From Lachnospiraceae bacterium (GTDB lineage Bacteria > Bacillota > Clostridia > Lachnospirales > Lachnospiraceae): DNA of 6,427 bases. The stretch lies in the NCBI GenBank assembly GCA_009774235.1, contig VSNJ01000203.1:1-6427 (forward strand), read 5' to 3'. Position numbers and translations under genes: made by a program. Below the pieces are notes generated by a model, which had not been told where the DNA came from, ran no database searches, and saw only the letters and a list, made by a program, of their open reading frames with translations. Shown piece after piece: positions 1 to 5,414 of this stretch (position 1 is its first letter; each line of letters begins with the position of its first letter).

Positions 1-67
1 TTTTATTAATTAGGAAATTGCTGTAATATTAAGAAGCACCAACAAGAATTGCGCCATAATTTTTGCC

Positions 68-73
68 AGGAGG
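68..73 (+). promoter_or_regulatory. Orphaned Shine-Dalgarno site of the decayed YbaK-like gene
   Basis: A consensus AGGAGG lies 8 nt before the ATA triplet at 82-84, which sits exactly where the ATG of a YbaK-family protein should be. The ribosome site has survived while the start codon has changed from ATG to ATA, so efficient initiation is not expected. This fixes where the ancestral gene began. Confidence 0.6.
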
Positions 74-81
74 AATAAAGA

Positions 82-309
82 ATATCATTAGAAAAAGTAA
101 AAATTTATTTTAGTAAATATGGGATTGAGAAAAAAATAAAAGAATTTGAAGTTTCAAGAGTGACAGTATAGCTGGCAGCAAATGCATTATATTGTGAGCC
201 ACAGAGAATAGCTAAAACACTTTAATTTATGCTGGAAGAACAAGTAGTATTAATTGTAGCTGCAGGAGATGTCAAAATTGATAATCCAAAATACAAGGCA
301 AGGTTTTGG
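82..309 (+). pseudogene. Remnant of YbaK/EbsC-family aminoacyl-tRNA deacylase (N-terminal part)
   Basis: Reading from 82 in the frame of the downstream ATG at 229 gives a typical YbaK-family N-terminus: (M)SLEKVKIYFSKYGIEKKI, later LAANALYCEPQRIAKTL, then LIVAAGDVKIDNPKYKARF. Intact relatives hydrolyse mischarged aminoacyl-tRNA, for example Cys-tRNA(Pro), in the cytoplasm and are about 150-165 aa long. Here the start codon is ATA. A TAG at 169-171 stands where the family usually has Glu (TVELAA), and a TAA at 223-225 where it usually has Ser (KTLSFM). After KARF, around 307-320, the similarity ends and an unrelated sequence takes over in the same frame, so the C-terminal half of the domain is lost. 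The lesions are seen directly; the family call is by recognition of the motif string. An intact copy elsewhere in the genome is plausible but cannot be seen here. Confidence 0.8.
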
Positions 310-696
310 AAAAAGGTGTTAGAAAATGTGGGTGACTTTTCAGCAGAATTGTATTTTTCGTTAAAAAATCCTTCTACATTTGATGCGGAAAAGTATTTTT
401 ATAAATATAGAATATTGGATGAACGGTATGAATCAGGTGTTGTTTTGTACAGAAATGCATTTAGCATATCATCTTACGAAGGTAAGAAGGATTGGCTTGA
501 ACTTGTGAAAAGGTCTAGAAAGTCTCCAGCAGCAAGTCATCCTGCAGGCTCATGGCGGGTGCGTGAAAATCAAATTTCAGGTAAAGTTATTATTGACAAA
601 AAAGAAAACAAAGGGTTATCTGATTTAATGAACAGACAGGGACTGGTGGAAAATGATATCTATAAAGTGTTTATTGCAATTATTACAAAGCAATAA
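229..696 (+). pseudogene. Chimeric open frame: YbaK tail fused to C-terminal fragment of an HSP90-like (GHKL) ATPase
   Basis: This 155-codon open frame starts inside the YbaK remnant. Residues 1 to about 26 are YbaK-derived (VVLIVAAGDVKIDNPKYKAR); from about residue 27 the sequence changes family. Residues ~73-148 carry the pattern I associate with the region after the nucleotide-binding domain in large histidine-kinase/HSP90-like ATP-binding proteins of accessory regions: LYRNAFSISSY, KDWLEL, the WRVRENQISGKVIIDKK stretch and NRQGLVEN. The GHKL ATP-binding motifs (N, G1 and G2 boxes) are absent. The frame stops at 694-696, soon after NRQGL-EN, where the family normally continues, so both ends are missing. 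No Shine-Dalgarno precedes the ATG at 229 (the upstream bases are aaacactttaattt). I therefore call it a gene fragment left by a deletion or recombination that joined two genes, although a short protein could be made by chance. Confidence 0.65.
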
Positions 697-722
697 ATGA
701 TAATATTATACAAAAGATATGA

Positions 723-738
723 TATAACAATAGTTATA
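723..738. promoter_or_regulatory. Small palindrome upstream of the ADP-ribosylglycohydrolase gene
   Basis: TATAAC-aata-GTTATA has perfect 6-bp arms and lies 26 bp before the preferred start at 765. It overlaps a TATAAT-like hexamer at 735-740, so it could be an operator over a -10 element. No convincing -35 lies 16-18 bp upstream, and palindromes of this size are common in such AT-rich spacers. This is a weak suggestion only. Confidence 0.2.
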
Positions 739-752
739 ATATAGTAAATATG

Positions 753-759
753 AAAGAGG
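753..759 (+). promoter_or_regulatory. Ribosome binding site that sets the glycohydrolase start at 765
   Basis: AAAGAGG lies 5 nt before the ATG at 765-767. The in-frame ATG at 750 overlaps this site and has only atagtaaat before it. The sequence therefore favours initiation at 765. Confidence 0.65.
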
Positions 760-764
760 TATTT

Positions 765-1703
765 ATGGGAAAGGTTTATGATGGAATAATTGGTCTGGCA
801 ACAGGAGATGCGTTAGGGGTGCCGGTGGAGTTTGAAACTAGGGAAAATATTATGAAATCACCTGTTACTACAATGCTTGGATATGGAACACATTACCAGC
901 AAGCAGGGACATGGTCTGATGATACAAGCATGACATTAGCATTGCTGGATAGTATAGCTAGAAACCATGGTATAGATTATAAAGATATTATGGATAGATT
1001 TTCAGAATGGCTTTTATATGGTGAATATACAGCAACTGGGGAAGTATTTGATGTTGGTAATACAACTAGCAGGGCAATTATGAATTATGGGCATGGAATT
1101 AATCCAATAGAATGTGGAGGAAAATCTGAATATGAAAATGGAAATGGTTCTTTAATGCGGATTCTTCCAATTGCATATTACATTAAACAGCAGGCAGGTA
1201 TTCCAATAGAAAGCCAGATGGAAATTATACATAATGTGTCTTCTTTAACACATGGACACCGGATAAGCCTGGCTGCCTGTGGTATTTATATAACTATAGC
1301 TTTGGAATTATTATCAGGTGGCATATTATTAAATACAGGAATTAGCAATGGTATTGAAAAAGCCTTCCAGTATTATTACAGGCAAGGATGGAATGAGATA
1401 TCTGTGTATTCCAGGGTAAAGAATTTAACAAGTTTTGTGATTTTGTCCGAAAGAGAAATAAACAGCAGTGGTTATGTTGTTGATACATTAGAAGCGGCAA
1501 TATGGTGTTTATTAACTACTAATTCTTATAAAGAGTGTGTACTTAAAGCTGTAAATCTTGGAGATGATACGGATACAACAGGAGCAGTTGCTGGCGGGCT
1601 GGCTGGAATTTATTATGGTGCTAAAAATATTCCACAGGACTGGCTTGGTACAATATTAAAAAGGAATTATATAAAATCTTTGTGTGATAATCTGGAAAAT
1701 TAA
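765..1703 (+). CDS. ADP-ribosylglycohydrolase family protein (DraG/ARH fold)
   Basis: The product is 312 aa and cytoplasmic, of normal length for the family. Such enzymes use a binuclear Mg/Mn centre to hydrolyse ADP-ribose from modified proteins, nucleic acids or small molecules. DraG removes it from Arg of nitrogenase reductase, but no nitrogen-fixation gene is nearby, so that substrate is unlikely. The expected motifs occur in order: GLATGDALGVP (10-20) with E22; WSDDTSM (50-56), whose D52/D53 are metal ligands; VFDVGNTTSRA (94-104); NGNGSLMRILPIA (125-137); THGH (162-165); and GDDTDTTGAVAGG (266-278), the C-terminal metal-binding signature. All expected acidic residues are present, so the enzyme looks active. 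The start at 765 is chosen over the in-frame ATG at 750 because only 765 has a spaced Shine-Dalgarno. It stands alone between a pseudogene and a flavoprotein gene, with no ADP-ribosyltransferase partner in view. The family call is firm; the substrate is unknown. Confidence 0.93.
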   Translation: MGKVYDGIIGLATGDALGVPVEFETRENIMKSPVTTMLGYGTHYQQAGTWSDDTSMTLALLDSIARNHGIDYKDIMDRFSEWLLYGEYTATGEVFDVGNTTSRAIMNYGHGINPIECGGKSEYENGNGSLMRILPIAYYIKQQAGIPIESQMEIIHNVSSLTHGHRISLAACGIYITIALELLSGGILLNTGISNGIEKAFQYYYRQGWNEISVYSRVKNLTSFVILSEREINSSGYVVDTLEAAIWCLLTTNSYKECVLKAVNLGDDTDTTGAVAGGLAGIYYGAKNIPQDWLGTILKRNYIKSLCDNLEN

Positions 1704-1748
1704 TTTGTACTTTTTAATAGTTTGTATTATTATTTTTATAATATAAAG

Positions 1749-1754
1749 TATAAT
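1749..1754 (+). promoter_or_regulatory. Possible -10 element before the flavoprotein gene
   Basis: A consensus TATAAT lies 80 nt before the start at 1835. The only candidate -35 sequences are poor: TTATTA at 1727-1732 with a 16-bp spacer, or TTGTAT at 1722-1727 with a spacer too long at 21 bp. The spacer is almost pure A/T, so a chance match is likely. Confidence 0.25.
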
Positions 1755-1820
1755 ATACAGATTATTAAGCTGGATTTATGGAATTTATAAATATTATATA
1801 AATTTATATGCTTTGGCATG

Positions 1821-1828
1821 AAAGGAAG
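1821..1828 (+). promoter_or_regulatory. Ribosome binding site that sets the flavoprotein start at 1835
   Basis: AAAGGAAG ends 6 nt before the ATG at 1835-1837. The upstream in-frame ATG at 1808 is preceded only by A/T sequence. The nine extra residues it would add (MLWHERKII) also lie outside the flavodoxin fold, whose first beta strand begins at MNILLINCSP. Confidence 0.65.
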
Positions 1829-1834
1829 ATTATT

Positions 1835-2404
1835 ATGAATATATTATTAATTAACTGCAGTCCTGTACAGAATGGGGCAACTGCAGAAATAATAAAAATT
1901 GTAAATTCATTTTTGGAAAAAGGACATAATACAAAAAGTATTTGTATTGATGATTATGATATTAAATTTTGTAAAGGCTGCAGGAGCTGCCATAAAACTG
2001 CAAAGTGTGTCCAGGATGATGATGTAATAAAAGTAATTGGTGAATATGAATGGGCAGATATTATTATATCTGTTTCACCATCTTACTGGGCGGATATTCC
2101 TGGACAGTTTAAAGCATTTATTGACCGCTGTACTCCATGGTGTAATACACATGAACCTCATGCTACACTTTCCCTTGGTAAAAAGGGGTATTCTATTGCA
2201 TTACGTACAGGTCCTGGTATGAAAGAATGTAACAGGATAATTGAGAGTATAGAACACTTTTATGGACATTTAGAAATAGAACCAAGTGGAAGCCTGGGAC
2301 TTTGTTCTATTGAGTATAAAGAAGATTTGGAAAACAGAAAAAGTGAAATAAAAGATTTTTGTTCTAGAATACTAGATTGTTATTTACATAAGCCTTTATC
2401 ATAA
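1835..2404 (+). CDS. Flavodoxin-fold NAD(P)H-dependent FMN reductase with iron-sulfur-flavoprotein-like Cys cluster
   Basis: The product is 189 aa and cytoplasmic. It begins with the first beta strand and FMN phosphate loop (MNILLINCSPVQNGATAEI, residues 1-19). A cysteine cluster follows at C46, C49, C52 and C58 (spacing CX2CX2CX5C, motif FCKGCRSCHKTAKC). Next comes the family signature SPSYWADIPGQFKAFIDR (81-98), in which SPxYW and P-x-Q-x-K-x-F-x-D-R shape the flavin pocket. Proteins of this type move electrons from NAD(P)H or ferredoxin to FMN and on to acceptors such as quinones, azo or nitro compounds. The compact cluster matches the spacing by which iron-sulfur flavoproteins bind [4Fe-4S], so an Fe-S centre is plausible, but many relatives with similar cysteines have not been shown to hold one. 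It appears to be a single-gene unit, ending at a stem-loop where it converges with the transporter operon. The family call is firm; the substrate is unknown. Confidence 0.88.
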   Translation: MNILLINCSPVQNGATAEIIKIVNSFLEKGHNTKSICIDDYDIKFCKGCRSCHKTAKCVQDDDVIKVIGEYEWADIIISVSPSYWADIPGQFKAFIDRCTPWCNTHEPHATLSLGKKGYSIALRTGPGMKECNRIIESIEHFYGHLEIEPSGSLGLCSIEYKEDLENRKSEIKDFCSRILDCYLHKPLS

Positions 2405-2424
2405 TTATGGCAAGTGACAGGATT

Positions 2425-2494
2425 TTAACTGTTTTGTAGATTTGGCAGAAACTTGTAATTCTGCCAAATCAAGTAAACCGCAAATTAACTGTTT
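2425..2494. repeat. 10-bp direct repeat flanking the convergent stem-loop
   Basis: TTAACTGTTT occurs at 2425-2434 and again at 2485-2494, bracketing the hairpin at 2439-2470. The arrangement resembles a target-site duplication around a tiny hairpin element, but a 10-bp duplication in AT-rich DNA may also be chance. No second copy of the element is in the window. Confidence 0.35.
2439..2470. terminator. Perfect 12-bp stem-loop between convergent genes, probable bidirectional terminator
   Basis: GATTTGGCAGAA (2439-2450) and TTCTGCCAAATC (2459-2470) are exact inverted repeats around an 8-nt loop. The structure lies 34 bp after the flavoprotein stop and 59 bp beyond the ATPase stop on the other strand, where a shared terminator is expected. 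Neither strand has a run of T after the stem: the + strand continues aagtaaaccg and the - strand tacaaaac. It is therefore not a textbook intrinsic terminator. It may act as an mRNA 3'-end protector or an inefficient terminator instead. Confidence 0.55.
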
Positions 2495-2529
2495 AAAAAT
2501 AGTACCTGTTAAGCATTTAATTGATGGGA

Positions 2530-3153
2530 TTAAACTAAACTGCCATGGTCAAACCGGAATATATCATCACATAGTAAGTCAATATCTTCATTATTGTGGC
2601 TGGCAATAATAATCAACTTTCCTTTTTCTTTTTGCTGTAGGAAAATTTGTCTCATTTCTTCAACTCCTTGGTCATCAAGTCCATTCATTGGTTCATCAAG
2701 CAAAAGGATTTCTGGATTTTCCATAAGTACCTGTGCCAGTCCCAGGCGTTGGCGCATCCCTAGGGAGTACTTGCCAACATGTTTTTTGTCATTGGGGTTA
2801 AGGCCTACGAGCTCTATTGCCTGGCGGATTTCTTCTGTAGATGCCTTACGTCTGATGCCTGCCAGCAGTTTTAAATTTTTGAACCCAGAATATTCAGGCA
2901 AAAATCCTGGGTTTTCGATGATTGCTCCAACATTTTGTGGAATGTCAATATCATGGCCAATTCTTTTTCCATTAATACATACCATTCCGCTTGTTGGATG
3001 GACAAATCCTAAGATATGCTTCATTAACATTGTTTTACCAGAACCATTTCTTCCAGTAAATCCATATATCTTTGCATCTTCCAAAGTCATTGAAATATCA
3101 TTAAGGACAACTGTGTTTTTAAATTTTTTAGTTAAATGTGAAATCTCTATCAT
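2530..3153 (-). CDS. ABC transporter ATP-binding protein
   Basis: The product is 207 aa, a bare nucleotide-binding domain at the membrane's inner face that powers the permeases encoded upstream. From the start at 3153 it has Walker A GRNGSGKT (34-41); GAIIENPGF (76-84), with Glu where the Q-loop Gln normally sits; a degenerate signature YSLGMRQR (129-136) in place of LSGGQ; Walker B ILLLDEP (149-155) with catalytic Glu; D-loop GLDD (158-161); and H-loop His186 in ASHNNED. The LGMRQ signature and Glu Q-loop are usual for the BcrA/LanF-type export ATPases linked to peptide or antibiotic efflux, so the protein should be active. Export is suggested by the family and by the ABC-2-type partners. 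At about 207 aa it lacks the C-terminal extension found in longer relatives. It is the last gene of the - strand operon, starting 29 nt after the 298-aa permease. Substrate is not evident. Confidence 0.93.
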   Translation of the reverse strand: MIEISHLTKKFKNTVVLNDISMTLEDAKIYGFTGRNGSGKTMLMKHILGFVHPTSGMVCINGKRIGHDIDIPQNVGAIIENPGFLPEYSGFKNLKLLAGIRRKASTEEIRQAIELVGLNPNDKKHVGKYSLGMRQRLGLAQVLMENPEILLLDEPMNGLDDQGVEEMRQIFLQQKEKGKLIIIASHNNEDIDLLCDDIFRFDHGSLV

Positions 3154-3159
3154 AACCAT

Positions 3160-3164
3160 CCTCC
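3160..3164 (-). promoter_or_regulatory. Ribosome binding site that sets the ATPase start at 3153
   Basis: GGAGG on the - strand directly abuts the first in-frame ATG (3157-3159), leaving no spacer. It stands 6 nt from the next ATG (3151-3153). The protein therefore most likely begins MIEISHLTKKF rather than two residues earlier. Confidence 0.65.
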
Positions 3165-3182
3165 ATATAATGTGAAATTTTC

Positions 3183-4079
3183 TTATACCTTTATCTCTAT
3201 TGTGCTTTTTTTATTTACAATATATATTAAAATAAGAAGAATTACTATGGACACAGTTTCAGCTGCTACAACAAATGGTATACTAATAAAATAATATGGC
3301 GATAGCAGATTAAGATTTGCTATACTTGTCCAGCATACAGGAGAAAATGCCTGCAGATAGTATTTGTTTGGAGAAGCCCTCCATGTAAGGATTGGGTCAA
3401 GTAATACTATACCTCCTGCAACCGCTAGCCCGGATTCTGCCCTTCCCGCAATGAGACTGGCTAATAGAAGAATTAGTCCCAGAATGAACATACATCCTAG
3501 TCCAGTTAAAAATGTATAAAGTTCACATGCAAATGGATAGAAGAACATTATAGGACCTGCTGGAATAGCAAGTTTTAAGGGGAACATATCCAATATCTGC
3601 TTTGCTGTATAATTTTCATTGCCATACAGGTAATCTGTGATGCCATTACCCCAGTCATTTTCCAGTGTGGCAACAGGAAGTGTTATAATGATGCTTACAA
3701 GTGTTATGAAAAACATATAGAAAAGTGCTGTCCATAGAACATAAAGAACTTCCCCAACAAACCTTGCCTTGCGCCCGCTTCTGAGAAACATGTATGGTGC
3801 TGTTTCATGTAAAAATGGTGCATCACACAATAATAATAGAAAACCTATATGTAGTAACATTTTAGGTGCCCTTATAGATACTTCTGATGGTTTATATATA
3901 AGTGGCAGCAGACAGAATGTTATCTTATTGCCACTGTACATGCAGTATTCAATATATGGCATCATATAATTGATAAGCAGGACTGCAGTGAATGAAAGGA
4001 TAAGCCATATTCTGTAATCTTTCTTCCATCTGTGCACATTTATAACAGTAATCTGGATACCTGACCTGAATATTTCCAT
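3183..4079 (-). CDS. ABC transporter permease, ABC-2-like (298 aa)
   Basis: This is an integral membrane protein with about six to seven hydrophobic segments, near residues 25-41, 72-89, 111-136, 170-185, 190-211, 213-231 and 263-287. A positively charged amphipathic N-terminus (RSGIQITVINVHRWKKDYR) and a short basic tail (NKKSTIEIKV) both look cytosolic. Extracytoplasmic loops include residues 42-70 and ~138-168. The SGRKARFVGE loop before the third segment matches the position of a similar basic loop in the 270-aa permease upstream, so the two are probably distant relatives forming one translocation unit. I recognise no specific family beyond an ABC-2-like permease; the assignment rests on hydropathy and on the ATPase gene that follows it after 29 nt. 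GGAGG at 4086-4090 stands 6 nt before the ATG, which supports this start. The 74-nt leader after the lipoprotein stop holds a potential RNA structure. Confidence 0.75.
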   Translation of the reverse strand: MEIFRSGIQITVINVHRWKKDYRIWLILSFTAVLLINYMMPYIEYCMYSGNKITFCLLPLIYKPSEVSIRAPKMLLHIGFLLLLCDAPFLHETAPYMFLRSGRKARFVGEVLYVLWTALFYMFFITLVSIIITLPVATLENDWGNGITDYLYGNENYTAKQILDMFPLKLAIPAGPIMFFYPFACELYTFLTGLGCMFILGLILLLASLIAGRAESGLAVAGGIVLLDPILTWRASPNKYYLQAFSPVCWTSIANLNLLSPYYFISIPFVVAAETVSIVILLILIYIVNKKSTIEIKV

Positions 4080-4091
4080 ATTTTGCCTCCA

Positions 4092-4148
4092 TACTGCGGC
4101 TATTTTAAGAGCAGTTCATTGCCCAGGTTTTGGCGCAGTACAAAACCT
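4092..4148 (-). ncRNA. Candidate cis-acting RNA structure (hairpin plus loop-leader pairing) before the 298-aa permease
   Basis: In the mRNA sense (- strand) an 8-bp hairpin AGGTTTTG / CAAAACCT (+ strand 4141-4148 and 4125-4132) begins 5 nt after the lipoprotein stop. Its 8-nt loop TACTGCGC (4133-4140) contains TACTGCG, which is perfectly complementary to CGCAGTA at 4092-4098, one base 5' of the GGAGG ribosome site. Loop pairing would make an H-type pseudoknot ending next to the Shine-Dalgarno. A competing 5-bp stem (ACTGC at 4111-4115 with GCAGT at 4093-4097) uses the same leader bases. There is no U-tract, so control of translation or mRNA stability is likelier than termination. It matches no riboswitch class I know. 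Confidence 0.35.
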
Positions 4149-4153
4149 TATAA

Positions 4154-5236
4154 TTAATAATCATATGTGCTTAATTGTCCAGTTATAGCATTTACAAGTG
4201 TACTTTTTGTCAATACACTATCCTGTCTGCTACGCTTTGTTTTAAAGTTAATCTTCCAGTATGGATGCAGCAACCCGCTTTCATAAAACTGCTTCAAATC
4301 AGATGAATATACCATTTCTGTTGATATAACTTCTATATTTTCTTTATTTGAAATCCCATTTGCTTGCATAACTTTAGAAAGTGCTGTTTCAGATGATATA
4401 ATGTTTTCTTGGCCACTGGTTTCTAGCACAAAAGGTAATTCTCCATTAGCATACACGATTTCATTACGTGCAGGAACATATACCATGTGGTACTCCTGTT
4501 CACCCCAGTCTATCTTATATCCGCCTTTTAGTGGACGATAGAGTAACAAGAATGCCTCATCTTTTTTCTCCCATGCAACAGGCTTTCTTTCTTCCAATTC
4601 TGATTCCCTGTACACAAGTTTGCAACCAGGGTCAGGAGCACCATATAATATCTGTTTGCCAGCATGTCTTCCGGTAGATATATCCTGTAGTTCCTGTTCC
4701 CGCATAGCAAATACTGTAACTTCCGAATTGCCATATCCAAGAGCTTCAGCATATGGTTTGCAAAAAGATATAGCATCTTCTTTGCTGTAATTTTCAAGAT
4801 TTTCCTTTGGAAAATAATCACGCAATGATGCCTGGTAATATTTTACAAACGAGTCAACAGTTTCTTCTTGGTATATTAATGTCTCATAAGCAGGACCAAC
4901 ATTTTCATTATGGTTATAAAATGTTACAACAGTGGTATGATATTTTTCTTTCTCATCTATTGGTGAAAAAATCAGTTCCAGCCCATTTTTTTGGAATTGG
5001 TAAGAACCATTCAGGTTTCTGATATCATATTTTTCTGCATCATTTAGTGACATACCCATGAATTGTTTTGTGAACCGTTCTATGTCATAGTTATAGTTAT
5101 CTTTTCCAATATGCATAATTTCTACTGGTTCCACTTTATCTTGTGATGTGATTTCTTGTTTCTGAAGCTGGCAGCCTGTGAGAGCAAGTGTTAACATTAT
5201 AAATTGTAATATAGAAATATTTATTTTTTTTTTCAT
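4154..5236 (-). CDS. Predicted lipoprotein encoded within the ABC transporter operon
   Basis: The product is 360 aa. A lysine-rich n-region (MKKK), a hydrophobic core and the lipobox LTGC with Cys22 make a standard lipoprotein signal peptide, so the mature protein should be anchored to the outer face of the membrane. The rest is hydrophilic with no membrane segment. I do not recognise a named family. Two halves are visible: residues ~40-200 and ~228-356. The second holds an alternating strand pattern, an SSETALSKVM helix (281-290) and a final HPYWKINFK...NAITGQL strand pair (324-355). That pattern recalls PepSY or YycI-like lobes, where a W-x-V/I strand is followed by D/N-A-x-T-G. A start at 5236 is supported by a purine-rich AAGGAAGGA a few nt upstream. 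Its place between two permease genes suggests an extracytoplasmic partner of the exporter: substrate binding, sensing or self-protection. The lipoprotein call is firm, the role inferred. Confidence 0.85.
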   Translation of the reverse strand: MKKKINISILQFIMLTLALTGCQLQKQEITSQDKVEPVEIMHIGKDNYNYDIERFTKQFMGMSLNDAEKYDIRNLNGSYQFQKNGLELIFSPIDEKEKYHTTVVTFYNHNENVGPAYETLIYQEETVDSFVKYYQASLRDYFPKENLENYSKEDAISFCKPYAEALGYGNSEVTVFAMREQELQDISTGRHAGKQILYGAPDPGCKLVYRESELEERKPVAWEKKDEAFLLLYRPLKGGYKIDWGEQEYHMVYVPARNEIVYANGELPFVLETSGQENIISSETALSKVMQANGISNKENIEVISTEMVYSSDLKQFYESGLLHPYWKINFKTKRSRQDSVLTKSTLVNAITGQLSTYDY

Positions 5237-5345
5237 TAGATCCTTCCTTAATGTTAATAATTATATATGCCGCATTTTCTGTATTAGACAGACACACGCC
5301 AGAAACCGCATAAGAAAAACTCATTATGTTAAATTGTGGGCTGGT

Positions 5346-5374
5346 ATTATAGAGTTTATGTTATATGTCATATT
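5346..5374 (-). promoter_or_regulatory. Possible internal promoter before the lipoprotein gene
   Basis: The 178-bp gap between the first permease and the lipoprotein is long for an operon interior. On the - strand it has a consensus TATAAT (5346-5351), but the matching -35 is poor: ATATGA at 5368-5373 with 16 bp, or AATATG at 5369-5374 with 17 bp. An 8-bp inverted repeat, TGTTATAT (5359-5366) and ATATAACA (5383-5390), overlaps the -35 region and could be an operator. It may let the lipoprotein, second permease and ATPase be transcribed separately. Weak evidence in AT-rich sequence. Confidence 0.3.
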
Positions 5375-5414
5375 TTTTTAAAATATAACAATTAAATAAA
5401 AGTTTCTAATAGAC

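Noticed and set aside
10..78. Open frame that could be the 3' end of a gene entering from the left edge
   Set aside because: Only about 22 codons with no recognisable motif; a stop precedes it at 7-9, so it does not reach the edge in that frame.
697..749. Continuation of the HSP90-like ATPase fragment past the stop at 694-696
   Set aside because: Almost pure A/T sequence with stops in the frames read and no further family motif; the 3' end appears deleted.
1782..1804. Inverted repeat AATTTATA / TATAAATT before the flavoprotein gene, possibly a hairpin
   Set aside because: Made only of A/T, so weakly stable and expected by chance in such a spacer.
2594..3175. 193-codon open frame on the + strand opposite the ATPase gene
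   Set aside because: Antisense shadow of a gene with all ABC ATPase motifs; it has no recognisable domain or ribosome site.
4125..4148. Hairpin after the lipoprotein gene as an intrinsic terminator ending the operon early
   Set aside because: No U-tract follows on the - strand, and the next gene has its own strong ribosome site close by.
5136..5324. 62-codon - strand frame overlapping the lipoprotein start, possible leader peptide
   Set aside because: No Shine-Dalgarno before its ATG, and its second half lies inside the lipoprotein gene in another frame.
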